Source of the DNA: Oscillospiraceae bacterium
GTDB taxonomy: Bacteria > Bacillota > Clostridia > Oscillospirales > Oscillospiraceae
Reading direction: 5' to 3'
Assembly (NCBI GenBank): GCA_910575815.1
Contig: CAJTFN010000008.1
Span: forward strand, 159,365 to 223,364
Length of the DNA: 64,000 bases
Shown: in pieces, positions 33,627 to 42,385 of the stretch
Layout: the number at the start of each line of letters is the position of its first letter
Numbering within the stretch: position 1 is the first letter of the stretch
Program-made: the position numbers and the translations under genes
The notes under the pieces: generated by a model
Databases searched by the model: none
What the model was told of the DNA's origin: nothing
What the model saw: only the letters and a program-made list of their open reading frames with translations

Positions 33627-34663
33627 CGGACTATAAGAATCTCAAGCTGATTGCCACCTCCTCGCCCCACATTCGCGGCAGCGAGACCACCCAGGGCATC
33701 ATGAAGGACGTGATCATTGCCATGCTGCCCGCCCTGGCGTTCGCCTGCTTCAACTTCGGCCTCCGGGCCTTGACCATGACCGCCGTGTCCGTGGCGGGGT
33801 GTATCTTCTTCGAGTGGCTGTACCGCAAGCTGATGAAAAAGCATCAGTCCGTGCAGGACCTCTCCGCCGTGGTCACCGGCATGCTGCTGGCCTTTGTCAG
33901 CCCCGTGCAGATCCCCTATTGGATGATCCTCATTGGCGACGCCTTCGCCATCATCATTGTCAAGCAGCTCTTCGGCGGCATCGGCAAGAACTTTGTGAAC
34001 CCCGCCCTGGCGGGCCGGGCCGTGCTGCTGGCCAGCTACGCCGGGTCCATGACCTCCTGGGTGGATCCCGCCGTGAACAAGGCGGCCCTCTTTGGGTCCA
34101 ACGTGGACATCGTCACCGCCGCCACTCCCCTCAGCTACATGAAGGGCACCGATCCCGCCGCCTTGGCGGAGAGCTTTGGGAACCTCACCGGGACCTACAG
34201 CGTGGGCCAGATGTTCCTGGGCCAGATCGGCGGCTCCCTGGGAGAGGTCTCCGCCCTGATGCTCATCATCGGCGGCGTGTACCTCATCTGGCGGAAGGTC
34301 ATCAACTGGCAGACCCCCGCGGCCTACATCGGCACCGTGGCCGTCCTCACCTTCCTGTTCCCCAAGGCCGGGAGCAGCCTGGACTGGATGCTCTACAGCA
34401 TCTTCGGCGGCGGCCTCATGCTGGGCGCGTTCTTCATGGCCACCGACTACGCCACCTCCCCCGTCACCAAGAAGGGCCAGCTGATTTTCGGCGTGGGCTG
34501 CGGATTGTTCACCGTGCTGATCCGCTACTTCGGGTCCTATAACGAGGGCGTGTGCTACTCCATCATGGTCATGAACCTGTTCGTGCCCTTCATCGACAAG
34601 TACACCAAGCCCGTGCGCTTCGGCGTTGTGAAATCCGACAAGAAGGAGGGGGCCGCGAAATGA
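33623..34663 (+). CDS. rnfD: Rnf complex subunit D
   Basis: Integral membrane subunit with covalently bound FMN, 346 residues. Many hydrophobic helices are visible. The flavinylation region SPxxxxTTPLS-like site appears as DIVTAATPLSYMKG, where the Thr of AATPLSY is the expected FMN-linked residue. It overlaps rnfC by four bases (ATGA) and rnfG by four bases. Confidence 0.96.
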   Translation: MTDYKNLKLIATSSPHIRGSETTQGIMKDVIIAMLPALAFACFNFGLRALTMTAVSVAGCIFFEWLYRKLMKKHQSVQDLSAVVTGMLLAFVSPVQIPYWMILIGDAFAIIIVKQLFGGIGKNFVNPALAGRAVLLASYAGSMTSWVDPAVNKAALFGSNVDIVTAATPLSYMKGTDPAALAESFGNLTGTYSVGQMFLGQIGGSLGEVSALMLIIGGVYLIWRKVINWQTPAAYIGTVAVLTFLFPKAGSSLDWMLYSIFGGGLMLGAFFMATDYATSPVTKKGQLIFGVGCGLFTVLIRYFGSYNEGVCYSIMVMNLFVPFIDKYTKPVRFGVVKSDKKEGAAK

Positions 34664-35286
34664 GCACCGAAGTCAAGAGCAAGGAAAAGGTCCAGATGGA
34701 CCCCGCGTATATTATCAAGCTGACCGTGACGCTGCTGGTCACCTGTGTGGTTGTGGCGGCGGCATTGGGCGGCGTCAACGCCGTCACGGAGGAAAAGATC
34801 GACGAGATCAACCGGGCCAAGACCGAGGAGGCCATGAAGGCCGTGGTGGCGGACCCCGACAACACTACGTTTAGCGACGCGATGACACTCACCGATGAGA
34901 TGACCGCCGCCTCTGGCAGCGTGGCCCTGGACTCCGTGTATGAGGCCCAGGTGAACGGCCAAAGCGCGGGCTACGCCATTAAAGTGGTGGCCAGCGGCTC
35001 TCAGGGTAAGATCGAGATGATGGTGGGCGTGGACGGCGAGGGCGCCGTCACTGGCGTCTCCATCGTCAAGAACGCCGAGACGGCGGGCATCGGCTCCAAG
35101 GTCATGACCAACATGCCCACCGCCAGCGGTGTGGGTGTGCTGAGCCAGTTCGAGGGCAAGACTGCCGCCGACGGAACTCTGACGGTCGGGGCCAACGTGG
35201 ACGCCATCTCCGGCGCCACGGTCTCCACCCGGGGCGTGACCAACGGCGTCAACGCCGCGTTGGCCGTGGCCGGTGTGCTGGGCTGA
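34660..35286 (+). CDS. rnfG: Rnf complex subunit G (FMN-binding)
   Basis: Membrane-anchored flavin subunit, 208 residues. One N-terminal helix (about residues 18-40, IIKLTVTLLVTCVVVAAALG) is followed by an extracytoplasmic FMN-binding domain with the flavinylation motif SGATVSTRGV, where a Thr/Ser ester-links FMN. The start at 34660 overlaps the rnfD stop (ATGA) and follows AAGGAGGGGGCC. Confidence 0.96.
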   Translation: MSTEVKSKEKVQMDPAYIIKLTVTLLVTCVVVAAALGGVNAVTEEKIDEINRAKTEEAMKAVVADPDNTTFSDAMTLTDEMTAASGSVALDSVYEAQVNGQSAGYAIKVVASGSQGKIEMMVGVDGEGAVTGVSIVKNAETAGIGSKVMTNMPTASGVGVLSQFEGKTAADGTLTVGANVDAISGATVSTRGVTNGVNAALAVAGVLG

Positions 35287-35304
35287 GAAAGGGGGAGCTG
35301 AGAT

Positions 35305-35904
35305 ATGAATATCGGAAAACAGTTGAAAGAGGGTCTTCTGACCCAAAACCCCGTTCTGGTGCAGATGCTGGGCCTGTGCTCCACCATGGCCATCACCACC
35401 TCCATCATGAACGGCCTGGGCATGGGCGTGTCCGTGCTCATCATTCTGACGGCGGCCAACGTGGTTATCTCCGCCATCCGGAAGATCGTCCCCGACAAGA
35501 TCCGTATCGCCATGTTCATCGTGGTCATCGCGGGCTTTGTTACCTGCGTGGATCTGTTGCTGCAAGCCTTCTTTGAGTCCATTGCCGCCTCTCTGGGCGT
35601 GTTTATCCCGCTGATCGTGGTGAACTGCATCATCCTGGGCCGGGCGGAGTCCTTCTCCTATAAGAACGGCGTGGGCGCGTCCTTCTTCGACGGCATCTTC
35701 CAGGGCCTGGGCTACACCCTCGTCCTGCTGGCGATGTGCTTCATCCGGGAGCTGCTGGGCGCGGGAACTCTGGCGGGCTTCCGCATCATTCCGGAGCAGT
35801 TCCCCATTGGCATTCTGACTCTGCCCGTGGGCGGCTTCCTGGTGCTGGGCTTCCTCATCGCCGCCATGCAGTGGGCGCTGTCCAAGAGTAAGGAGGGCAA
35901 GTAA
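35305..35904 (+). CDS. rnfE: Rnf complex subunit E
   Basis: Six-helix membrane subunit, 199 residues, homologous to NqrD. Typical sequence includes QNPVLVQMLGLCSTMAITTS and IVVNCIILGRAESFSYKNG. The conserved Cys residues in half-helices may carry the intramembrane iron-sulfur centre shared with RnfA. Directly abuts rnfA (TAAATG). Confidence 0.96.
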   Translation: MNIGKQLKEGLLTQNPVLVQMLGLCSTMAITTSIMNGLGMGVSVLIILTAANVVISAIRKIVPDKIRIAMFIVVIAGFVTCVDLLLQAFFESIAASLGVFIPLIVVNCIILGRAESFSYKNGVGASFFDGIFQGLGYTLVLLAMCFIRELLGAGTLAGFRIIPEQFPIGILTLPVGGFLVLGFLIAAMQWALSKSKEGK

Positions 35905-36495
35905 ATGGATCAAATTTCAAGACTGCTGGCGATTACGCTGGCCGCCATCCTGGCGAACAACTTCATCTTCTCCCAGTTCCTGGGCATCTGCCCCTTCCTG
36001 GGCGTTTCCAAGAAGGTGGATACCGCCGTGGGCATGGGCTTCGCCGTGACCTTCGTCATGGGCCTGGCCTCCGCCATCACCTGGGCGGTGTACAACTTCA
36101 TCCTGGTGCCCCTGGATCTGAAGTACATGCAGACCGTGGCCTTCATTCTGGTCATCGCGTCTCTGGTGCAGTTCATTGAGATGTTCCTCCAGAAGTCCAT
36201 GCCCTCCCTGTATACGGCCCTGGGCGTGTATCTGCCCCTGATTACCACCAACTGCGCGGTGCTGGGCGTGGCCCTGCTGAACATCCAGGAGAGCTACAAC
36301 TTCATCGAGTCCGTGGTCTACGGCATCACCGGCGGCATCGGCTTCCTGGTTGCCATCGTGCTCTTTGCCAGCATCCGGGAGCGGCTGGTTTTCGCGGAGT
36401 ATCCCAAGAGCTTCGAGGGCTTCCCCATCGCGTTGGTCACCGCCGGTCTCATGGCCCTGGCGTTCATGGGCTTCTCCGGCTTGGTAATTTGGTAA
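35905..36495 (+). CDS. rnfA: Rnf complex subunit A
   Basis: Six-helix membrane subunit, 196 residues, homologous to NqrE and inverted relative to RnfE. Shows NNFIFSQFLGICPFLGVSKK and LITTNCAVLGVALLN, with the two Cys residues of the shared intramembrane Fe-S site. Starts immediately after the rnfE stop; the ribosome site AAGGAGGGCAAG is inside rnfE. Confidence 0.97.
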   Translation: MDQISRLLAITLAAILANNFIFSQFLGICPFLGVSKKVDTAVGMGFAVTFVMGLASAITWAVYNFILVPLDLKYMQTVAFILVIASLVQFIEMFLQKSMPSLYTALGVYLPLITTNCAVLGVALLNIQESYNFIESVVYGITGGIGFLVAIVLFASIRERLVFAEYPKSFEGFPIALVTAGLMALAFMGFSGLVIW

Positions 36496-36511
36496 GGAGG
36501 GCGGTTGCGTT

Positions 36512-37396
36512 ATGATGAATATTTTATTCGCGGTAGCCGTCCTGGGTATTCTGGGTGCGGTGTTCGGCCTGGTTCTGGCCGTGGCCTCCAAGATTTTTGA
36601 GGTCAAAAAGGACCCCCGTGAGGAAGCGATTCTGGGTCTGCTGGCCGGCGCTAACTGCGGCGGCTGCGGCTATCCCGGCTGCGGCGGCTGCGCCGCCGCC
36701 ATCCTGGCGGGGGAGGCCCCCGTCACCGCCTGCGCCCCCGCCGGGGCGGAGAACGCCGCTGCCATCGCCAAGATCATGGGCATGGAGGCTCCCACCGGGG
36801 AGCGTCAGGTGGCCTTTGTCCGCTGCACCGGCGGCGTGAATGCCAAGAAGCGCTATGATTACGTGGGCGTTCAGGACTGCATCTCCGCCACCAAGGTGGC
36901 CGGCGGGCCTTTGGAGTGCGCCTTTGGCTGCCTGGGCTTCGGCTCCTGCGTGGCCGCGTGCCAGTTCGGCGCCATGTCCATCGGCCCCGGCGGCACCGCC
37001 GTGGTGAACCCGGACAAGTGCACCGCCTGCATGGCCTGCGCCAACGCCTGTCCCCGGCACCTGATTGTGTCCGTCCCCGTGTCCAAGAAGGTTCACGTGG
37101 GCTGCGCCAACCAGGACAAGGGCAAGGCCGCGATGAACGTCTGCGCCACCTCCTGCATCGGTTGCGGCTTGTGCCAGAAGGAGTGCAAGAAGGACGCCAT
37201 TCATGTGGAGAACGGCGTGGCTGTGATCGACTACGACAAGTGCGTGGGCTGCAAGCTCTGTACCAAGGTCTGCCCGAGAGACGCCATCCTTCCCGTGGCT
37301 ACCGCCGAGGAGAAGGAGAAGTACAAGGCCATCAAGAAGGCCCAGGCCGAAAAGGCCAAGGCCGCCGCGGAAGCTAAGGCCGCGGAGACCACCTAA
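36512..37396 (+). CDS. rnfB: Rnf complex subunit B (polyferredoxin)
   Basis: Electron-entry subunit facing ferredoxin, 294 residues. One N-terminal membrane helix, a 4-Cys cluster domain GANCGGCGYPGCGGC (about residues 48-62), a further CxxxC region (CAFGCLGFGSC) and three ferredoxin motifs: CTACMACANACP, CIGCGLCQKECK and CVGCKLCTKVCP. The tail is a Lys/Ala helix. Two ATGs (36512, 36515) are possible. It closes the operon before a strong terminator. Confidence 0.97.
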   Translation: MMNILFAVAVLGILGAVFGLVLAVASKIFEVKKDPREEAILGLLAGANCGGCGYPGCGGCAAAILAGEAPVTACAPAGAENAAAIAKIMGMEAPTGERQVAFVRCTGGVNAKKRYDYVGVQDCISATKVAGGPLECAFGCLGFGSCVAACQFGAMSIGPGGTAVVNPDKCTACMACANACPRHLIVSVPVSKKVHVGCANQDKGKAAMNVCATSCIGCGLCQKECKKDAIHVENGVAVIDYDKCVGCKLCTKVCPRDAILPVATAEEKEKYKAIKKAQAEKAKAAAEAKAAETT

Positions 37397-37412
37397 GCGA
37401 AAAGAGACTGAA

Positions 37413-37447
37413 AGCCGCTCCGGAGAAATCCGGAGCGGCTTTTTTTC
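37413..37447 (+). terminator. Terminator of the rnf operon
   Basis: A perfect 12-bp stem AGCCGCTCCGGA / TCCGGAGCGGCT with a GAAA tetraloop and TTTTTTTC tail, 17 bases after rnfB. Confidence 0.96.
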
Positions 37448-37516
37448 TCGGAGGGCTTGCATTTGCGGAAGAGATGCCGTATCATAGAAAATACCCCCGG
37501 CGGAACCGGGGAAACA

Positions 37517-37619
37517 GGCAGAGTAGGAACGCACGTGTCAAAGTGCCGGAGAGACGGGGAGTTGCTTTCCGGACGAAGGGGAATCCTTCCCCGCAGTGCG
37601 CGTTCCGCATCCCGCTGCC
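37517..37619 (+). promoter_or_regulatory. Tetrahydrofolate (THF) riboswitch aptamer
   Basis: Matches the folT-type THF riboswitch: P1 arms GGCAG (37517-37521) and CTGCC (37615-37619), conserved GAGTAGGAACGCACG and CAAAGTGCCGGAGAGACGGGGAGTTGCTTTCCGGACGA-type core split across the helices, then GCGCGTTCCGCATCCCGC. It sits just upstream of a folate-type ECF transporter gene followed by folC, which is the known context. Ligand binding should repress translation (see next entry). Confidence 0.88.
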
Positions 37620-37672
37620 GCATACGGGAATGGACTTCCTCTGTGCGGCATACTGCCGCTATTTTGAGGAGG
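37617..37672 (+). promoter_or_regulatory. Expression platform: anti-sequestor / Shine-Dalgarno sequestor
   Basis: The Shine-Dalgarno GAGGAGG (37666-37672) can pair with CTTCCTC (37635-37641), with an inner stem GCGGCA (37645) / TGCCGC (37654). Alternatively GCCGCA (37617-37622), which overlaps the 3' arm of riboswitch P1, can pair with TGCGGC (37644-37649) and open the sequestor. This gives a simple switch: ligand holds P1, the sequestor forms, and folT translation is off. The mechanism is inferred from base pairing. Confidence 0.7.
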
Positions 37673-37679
37673 TTTTTTT

Positions 37680-38225
37680 ATGTCCAAAACGAGAAGAATG
37701 TGCTATTCCGCCCTGCTGGCCGCCATGTACGTGCCTTTGTCGCTGTATGTGGCCGTCCAGGTGGGGAATGTGCGGATTTCCTTCGGCTCTTTGCCGGTGG
37801 TGGTGGCCGCGCTGCTCTTCGGCCCGGTGGACGCGGTGGCGGCGGCCATGGTGGGCGAGTTTTTCAAGCAGCTTTTGACCTACGGTGTCACCTATACCAC
37901 AGTGCTCTATCTGATACCCCCGGCCCTCCGGGGCCTGGTGGTGGGCCTGGGGGCCCTCGGGCTGCTGTCCCTCCGGGGCCGGCGGCTGGAGGAGCGGCGG
38001 ATGCTTTGCTATGCTGTTTGCATTGCGGCGGCCGTCTGCACCACCCTGGGAAACACCCTGGTGAACTGGCTGGACAGCGTGCTGATGGGCTACTACTTCC
38101 CCGGCCTGATTCTGGGGGATTTTGCCTGGCGGCTCATCGTGGGCATGATCAACGCCGTGGTGATGTCCTCCCTGGCAATTCCCCTGGTGAAGGCGCTCCG
38201 GCAGCGGAACGTGGTCAGCCTGTAA
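37680..38225 (+). CDS. folT: ECF transporter S component, folate type
   Basis: Substrate-binding membrane subunit of an energy-coupling-factor importer, 181 residues, about six helices. The N-terminal basic/aromatic start and the helix-1 AAxxxA-like patch (SALLAAMYVPLS) contact the shared EcfT. FVDAVAAAMVGEFFKQ-type and GNTLVNWLDSVLMGYYFPGLI segments fit FolT-like proteins. Assignment to folate rests on the THF riboswitch upstream and folC downstream. Start ATG lies seven T residues after GAGGAGG. Confidence 0.88.
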   Translation: MSKTRRMCYSALLAAMYVPLSLYVAVQVGNVRISFGSLPVVVAALLFGPVDAVAAAMVGEFFKQLLTYGVTYTTVLYLIPPALRGLVVGLGALGLLSLRGRRLEERRMLCYAVCIAAAVCTTLGNTLVNWLDSVLMGYYFPGLILGDFAWRLIVGMINAVVMSSLAIPLVKALRQRNVVSL

Positions 38226-38238
38226 AGGAGGCGGCGTC

Positions 38239-39516
38239 ATGACGGGAGAAGAGGCCGTGGCCTACATTTGGTCCCACGGCTGGGAGGTCCATGCTCCGGG
38301 CTTGGACCGCGTCCGGGAGTTGCTCCGCTTTCTGGGGAACCCGCAGAAGGAGCTCCGGTTTATCCATGTGGCGGGGACCAACGGCAAGGGCAGCGTTTGC
38401 GCCTGCCTGGCCTCCGTGCTGGAGAAGGCGGGATATCGGGTGGGACTGAATACCTCTCCGCACCTGGAGCGCTTTCACGAGCGCATCCGGGTGAATGGGG
38501 AAGAGATTTCCGATGAAGACTTGGGGATGGTGATGGACCGTGTCCGGTCTGCCGCCCTGGCCTGTAAGGAGCACCCGACGGAGTTTGAGCTCATCACCGC
38601 TGCCGCCTTTCTCCACTTCCTGGAAAAGCGCTGCGACGTGGTGGTGCTGGAAACTGGCCTGGGTGGAGCCCTGGATGCCTCCAACGTCATTGATGTTCCG
38701 GAGCTGGCGGTGCTTACCGCTATGGGTATGGACCACGCCGCCATCCTGGGTCCTGCGCTCCGGGACGTGGCCGCCGCCAAGGTGGGAATCATCAAGGCCG
38801 GGGGGACCGTGGTCAGCCGGGGCGGCTGCCCGGAGGCGGACGAGGTTTTCCGCCGGACTTGCCGGGAGCGGGGAGCGGCGCTGACGGAGTTGGACCTCTC
38901 CCGCCTGACGGTTTGCCGGCTGGACCTGGAGGGCGCAGTGTTCGACTTCGCCCCCTGGGGGAAACTGACCGTCCCCCTGGCGGGGACTTATCAGGCGGAG
39001 AACGCCGCCTTGGCCCTGACGGCCCTGGAGGTCCTGCGGAAGAAGGGCTGGAAGATCCCGGAGGCGGCCATTCGAAAGGGACTGGCCGCCGTCTGCTGGC
39101 CGGGGCGCTTTGAGGTTCTGGGGCGAAACCCGGTGTTCCTTCTGGACGGGGCGCACAACGCCCACGGGATGCGGGCCACGGTGGAGAGCTTGCGAACACT
39201 CTTTCCCGGGAAACGATGGACGGTGCTGCTGGGTATTTTGAAGGACAAAGACGCAGGGGAAATGCTGGACCTTCTGGCGCCCCTGGCGGAGCGGGTATTT
39301 GTCCTCCGGCCCGACAGCCCGCGGGCTCTGTCCCCGGCGGAGCTGTGCGCCCTGCTGGCGGAACGGGGAGTGGAAGCCCGGCCCTGTGACTCCGTGGCCG
39401 GGGGAATCGCCGTCGCTCTGGAAGCGGCGGGAGAGGAAGGAAGAATCTGCGCCCTGGGATCGCTGTACCTCTGCGGGGAGGTTCGGACGGCATACCGGCG
39501 CTGCGCGGGTCATTAA
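38239..39516 (+). CDS. folC: Folylpolyglutamate synthase / dihydrofolate synthase
   Basis: Mur-ligase family enzyme that adds glutamate to folates, trapping imported folate. The 425 residues show the P-loop GTNGKGSVCACLASVLEKAG, the NTSPHLERFHERIRVNG folate-binding loop, TGLGGALDASNV and DGAHNAHGM. Thirteen bases after folT with AAGGAGGCGGCGTC as ribosome site, so both genes share the THF riboswitch at least by transcription. Confidence 0.96.
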   Translation: MTGEEAVAYIWSHGWEVHAPGLDRVRELLRFLGNPQKELRFIHVAGTNGKGSVCACLASVLEKAGYRVGLNTSPHLERFHERIRVNGEEISDEDLGMVMDRVRSAALACKEHPTEFELITAAAFLHFLEKRCDVVVLETGLGGALDASNVIDVPELAVLTAMGMDHAAILGPALRDVAAAKVGIIKAGGTVVSRGGCPEADEVFRRTCRERGAALTELDLSRLTVCRLDLEGAVFDFAPWGKLTVPLAGTYQAENAALALTALEVLRKKGWKIPEAAIRKGLAAVCWPGRFEVLGRNPVFLLDGAHNAHGMRATVESLRTLFPGKRWTVLLGILKDKDAGEMLDLLAPLAERVFVLRPDSPRALSPAELCALLAERGVEARPCDSVAGGIAVALEAAGEEGRICALGSLYLCGEVRTAYRRCAGH

Positions 39517-39552
39517 AGCGGGCCTTCCCTTGACCGGGAAAGCCCGCTTTGA
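39515..39552 (+). terminator. Terminator-like hairpin after folC
   Basis: Overlapping the folC stop, AAAGCGGGCCTTCCC pairs with GGGAAAGCCCGCTTT (one bulge). The following U-run is short (TTTG). Confidence 0.72.
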
Positions 39553-39870
39553 AGAGGAGATTGGGCAGAGACGGACACAGAGGTCAATTTGTACAGGGAA
39601 TTTCCCGCCGGGACGCGCGGCGCTCCCGTATACTCCCAGGGCGGCAAGCCGCCTCTGGAGTCCGCGCGTACAGCCTTGTCCTGTCCTCTCTCCGGAGAAC
39701 GAAGCCGGGTTTTACGCGCCGGGGAGACCGGACGCCGTTTCTCATAAATGGCCCGGAAACGGAGGCGGCTCAAGGACAACCGAGCGCCTCCGTTTCCACC
39801 TTTCCGGCGAAAGGTTTCTCGAAATGCTCTTCCATTTTCAGGAAAAGCTGGGGAAAAAGCCGCCGGGGCG
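39553..39870. other. Gene-free stretch with a long hairpin
   Basis: No gene could be supported between folC and the methyltransferase promoter. The main structure is a 16-bp hairpin, GGAAACGGAGGCG-G-CTC / GAGCGCCTCCGTTTCC (39755-39797, one bulged G, 10-base loop), with no U-run after it. The rest shows short GC repeats only. Confidence 0.5.
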
Positions 39871-39872
39871 GC

Positions 39873-39955
39873 TTGACAAGCCGGACGGATGCATTTATGA
39901 TAAGAAAGAATCGATAATCAACCCAGTTGACAAACGCAGGCCGTGCTTTTATCTG
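39873..39955 (+). promoter_or_regulatory. Tandem promoters of the TrmH-family gene
   Basis: P1: TTGACA (39873) and TATGAT (39896), 17-base spacer; its -35 is inside the palindrome CGGCTTGACAAGCCG. P2: TTGACA (39927) and TATCTG (39950), 17-base spacer. Both read toward the methyltransferase, with leaders of about 225 and 175 bases. Confidence 0.6.
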
Positions 39956-40133
39956 AAGGGCTGTATGCCCCGGATGTGTGCGTGGCGCGGAAACGGTGAC
40001 GATGAAGCTCTTTACACGGCCTCCCGCGCCGTGGTCTTCGAATGATCTTCCCGATTTGTTTGAGGCAATTTGACGGGGTATTTCAGGGCAGGGAAGGACC
40101 CGGCCCGCAGTATGGACGGAAGGGAGAGGGACT

Positions 40134-40916
40134 ATGGAGAGCATTACCAGCAAGAGCAACCCCCTCTGCGTCCATTTGCGCAAATTGGCGTCCTCCCGTT
40201 CCTACCGAGAGGAAACGGGAGAATTTTTGTGCGACAGCCCCAAGCTCCTGGAGGAAGCGGAGCTCTGGGCCGCGCCGGTTATGGCGGTGCTGTATACCGA
40301 GGGCGCGGCGCTGCCCTGGAGTCCGGAGGGACATTTTCCCCGGGTGGCCAGGGTCAGCGAGGCCGTCATGCGCTCCGTCAGCCCTATGGAGACCCCCCAG
40401 GGGGTCGTCTTTTCCTGCCGCTCTCCGGACTACCGCCCGCCGGAGCGGCTGGAGCCGGACGCCTTCGGGCGGATGCGCTATTTGGTGTTGGACGGCGTGC
40501 AGGACCCGGGAAACGTGGGCACCGTCCTTCGAACGGCGGACGCCTTCGGGGCTACGGTAATCCTGCTTCCCGGCTGCGCAGATTTGAACAACCCCAAGAC
40601 GCTTCGGGCGGGAATGGGAGTCCATTTCCGCTCGGTTGTGTACCGCTGTGCCCTGGAGGAGCTGACGGCGTTGCTGAAGGCGGCGGACCTGCCTCTCTAC
40701 GGCGCGGCCCTCCGGGAGGACACCGCCGACGTGCGGGAGGTAGACCTTCGCCGCTGCGCCATGGCCGTGGGCAGCGAGGGCCGGGGCCTCTCGGCGGCGG
40801 TACTGGCAGCCTGTGACCGGACTATCCGTATTCCTATGGACAAGAGCTGCGAGTCTCTGAACGCCGCCTCCGCCGCCTCCGTGCTGCTTTGGGAGGCGGC
40901 CCGGGGGGACCTGTGA
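40134..40916 (+). CDS. SpoU/TrmH-family RNA 2'-O-methyltransferase
   Basis: A 260-residue SPOUT methyltransferase. Residues about 1-100 form a substrate-binding L30e-like domain (SPKLLEEA), and the rest the knotted SAM domain with the three motifs: VLDGVQDPGNVGTVLRTADAFG, MAVGSEGRGLSA and IPMDKSCESLNAASAASVLLWE. Likely target is rRNA ribose (RlmB/TsnR-like), the exact nucleotide unknown. Start follows AAGGGAGAGGGACT. Confidence 0.93.
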   Translation: MESITSKSNPLCVHLRKLASSRSYREETGEFLCDSPKLLEEAELWAAPVMAVLYTEGAALPWSPEGHFPRVARVSEAVMRSVSPMETPQGVVFSCRSPDYRPPERLEPDAFGRMRYLVLDGVQDPGNVGTVLRTADAFGATVILLPGCADLNNPKTLRAGMGVHFRSVVYRCALEELTALLKAADLPLYGAALREDTADVREVDLRRCAMAVGSEGRGLSAAVLAACDRTIRIPMDKSCESLNAASAASVLLWEAARGDL

Positions 40917-40986
40917 GGGGCTGAAATCCCCGGGCCGTGACGCCTTCGATCATACGGCGGAGGGGAAAAACTTAAAAAAATAGCAC

Positions 40987-41015
40987 TTGCATTTCCGTTT
41001 TATTTATAATAGTAT
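40987..41015 (+). promoter_or_regulatory. Promoter of dprA
   Basis: TTGCAT (40987) and TAGTAT (41010) with a 17-base spacer in an AT-rich segment, 31 bases before the dprA start. An overlapping TATAAT-like sequence (TTATAATAG) may add activity. Confidence 0.6.
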
Positions 41016-41045
41016 AAAGAACCTTGGGTAAAGGAGGCTTGGGAG

Positions 41046-42254
41046 ATGCTGAAATACTGGCTGTGGCTGGCGGAGCTGCCGGGGTTGAAGAACCAATCCC
41101 GCTTGGCTCTGCTGCGGCACTTTGGAACGCCGGAGGAAATCTTCTTCGCGGACCGGACGGAGCTGCTTCTGGCCGAGGATGTATCCGAAGAGCAGGCGAA
41201 GCTGGCCCTGAACCGGGATCTCTCCGCGGCGGAGCGAATCCTGGCCGATTGCGGGCGGTTGGGCCTGCGGGTGCTGACCATTCAGGACGCGGAGTATCCC
41301 AGGCGTCTGCAAAGCATCTACGATCCGCCCTGTCTCCTCTATGTGAAGGGCCGTCTGCCCGCCTTTGACGAGGAGGCGACCATCGCCGCCGTGGGCACCC
41401 GGAAATGCACCCCTTACGGCGTTGTCTGCGCCCGCCGGCTGGGCCGGGAGCTGGCCGCGTCCGGGGCCGTGGTGGTGACGGGCCTTGCCAAGGGGGTGGA
41501 CGCCGCCGCCACGGAGGGCGCTCTCCGGGCGGGAGGAACTGTGGTGGGCGTGACGGGCAACGGCCTGGACGTCTACTACCCTTACGAGAGCCGGGAGCTT
41601 TATGACGACGTGGCCGCTGCCGGGGCGCTGCTCTCGGAGTACCCGCCGGGTACGGAGCCCGACGGGCGCCATTTCCCGGTGCGCAACCGGATTATGTCCG
41701 GCCTCAGCGTGGCGGCCCTGGTGATTGAAGCGCCGGAGAGAAGCGGCGCGCTGATTACCGCCCGTCTGGCTCTGGAACAGGGCCGGGACGTCTATGCCGT
41801 CCCCGGGCCCATCGATGCCCTGGCCAGCGTGGGCTGCAACCATCTGATTCGAGACGGCGCGGGCCTGGTGTCCTGCGGGTGGGACATTCTGCGGGATTAC
41901 CAGGAGCGCTTTCCGGGCAAACTGCGTCCTTTGGGAGAGCTCCCGGCCTGGACGCCGTCCTTTGCCCGGAATCCCGCGACGCCTCCGCCGGAGAAGGAGC
42001 CGGCCCCCGAGCCGGTAAAGGAGCCGGAGTCCAAAGATATTCCCGCCGTCTCCGCGGAAGGCCTGACGGACGACCAGATTGCCCTGCTGGAGGAACTGGG
42101 CACGGAAGAGCCGATTCAGGTGGACGACCTGATTCAAAGCACCGGTATTCCCACCCGGCGGGTCCTGTCGGCTCTGACGATGCTGGAGATTGACAGCTTT
42201 GTCGTTCAGCATAGCGGGAAACGGTATACGCGAAGCGTGTCGCTTCGCCAGTAG
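41046..42254 (+). CDS. dprA: DNA-processing protein DprA
   Basis: Binds incoming single-stranded DNA and loads RecA during natural transformation; also widespread in non-competent species. The 402 residues have an N-terminal helical/SAM-like part, the Rossmann core with GTRKCTPYGVVCARRLGREL, GVTGNGLDVYYPYESREL, and FPVRNRIMSGLSVAALVIEA...GALITARLALEQGRDVYAVPG, then a Pro/Glu-rich linker and a C-terminal winged helix (LLEELGTEEPIQVDDLIQ). topA follows, the common Firmicute order. Confidence 0.96.
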   Translation: MLKYWLWLAELPGLKNQSRLALLRHFGTPEEIFFADRTELLLAEDVSEEQAKLALNRDLSAAERILADCGRLGLRVLTIQDAEYPRRLQSIYDPPCLLYVKGRLPAFDEEATIAAVGTRKCTPYGVVCARRLGRELAASGAVVVTGLAKGVDAAATEGALRAGGTVVGVTGNGLDVYYPYESRELYDDVAAAGALLSEYPPGTEPDGRHFPVRNRIMSGLSVAALVIEAPERSGALITARLALEQGRDVYAVPGPIDALASVGCNHLIRDGAGLVSCGWDILRDYQERFPGKLRPLGELPAWTPSFARNPATPPPEKEPAPEPVKEPESKDIPAVSAEGLTDDQIALLEELGTEEPIQVDDLIQSTGIPTRRVLSALTMLEIDSFVVQHSGKRYTRSVSLRQ

Positions 42255-42385
42255 GAAGGAATGACGAAGGCGGGGGTTCCGACGGGACGCCGCCGCGGAT
42301 GGGAAGCGCGTTTTTTGGAGATGCTTCCACGATTCAATTTCGAATTCAGCAAAGGCTCCCATCAACTTGGAGGTAATCGTAAACT

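Noticed and set aside
39896..40133. Possible small genes in the trmH leader on either strand
   Set aside because: Frames lack ribosome sites and recognisable sequence; they overlap promoters.
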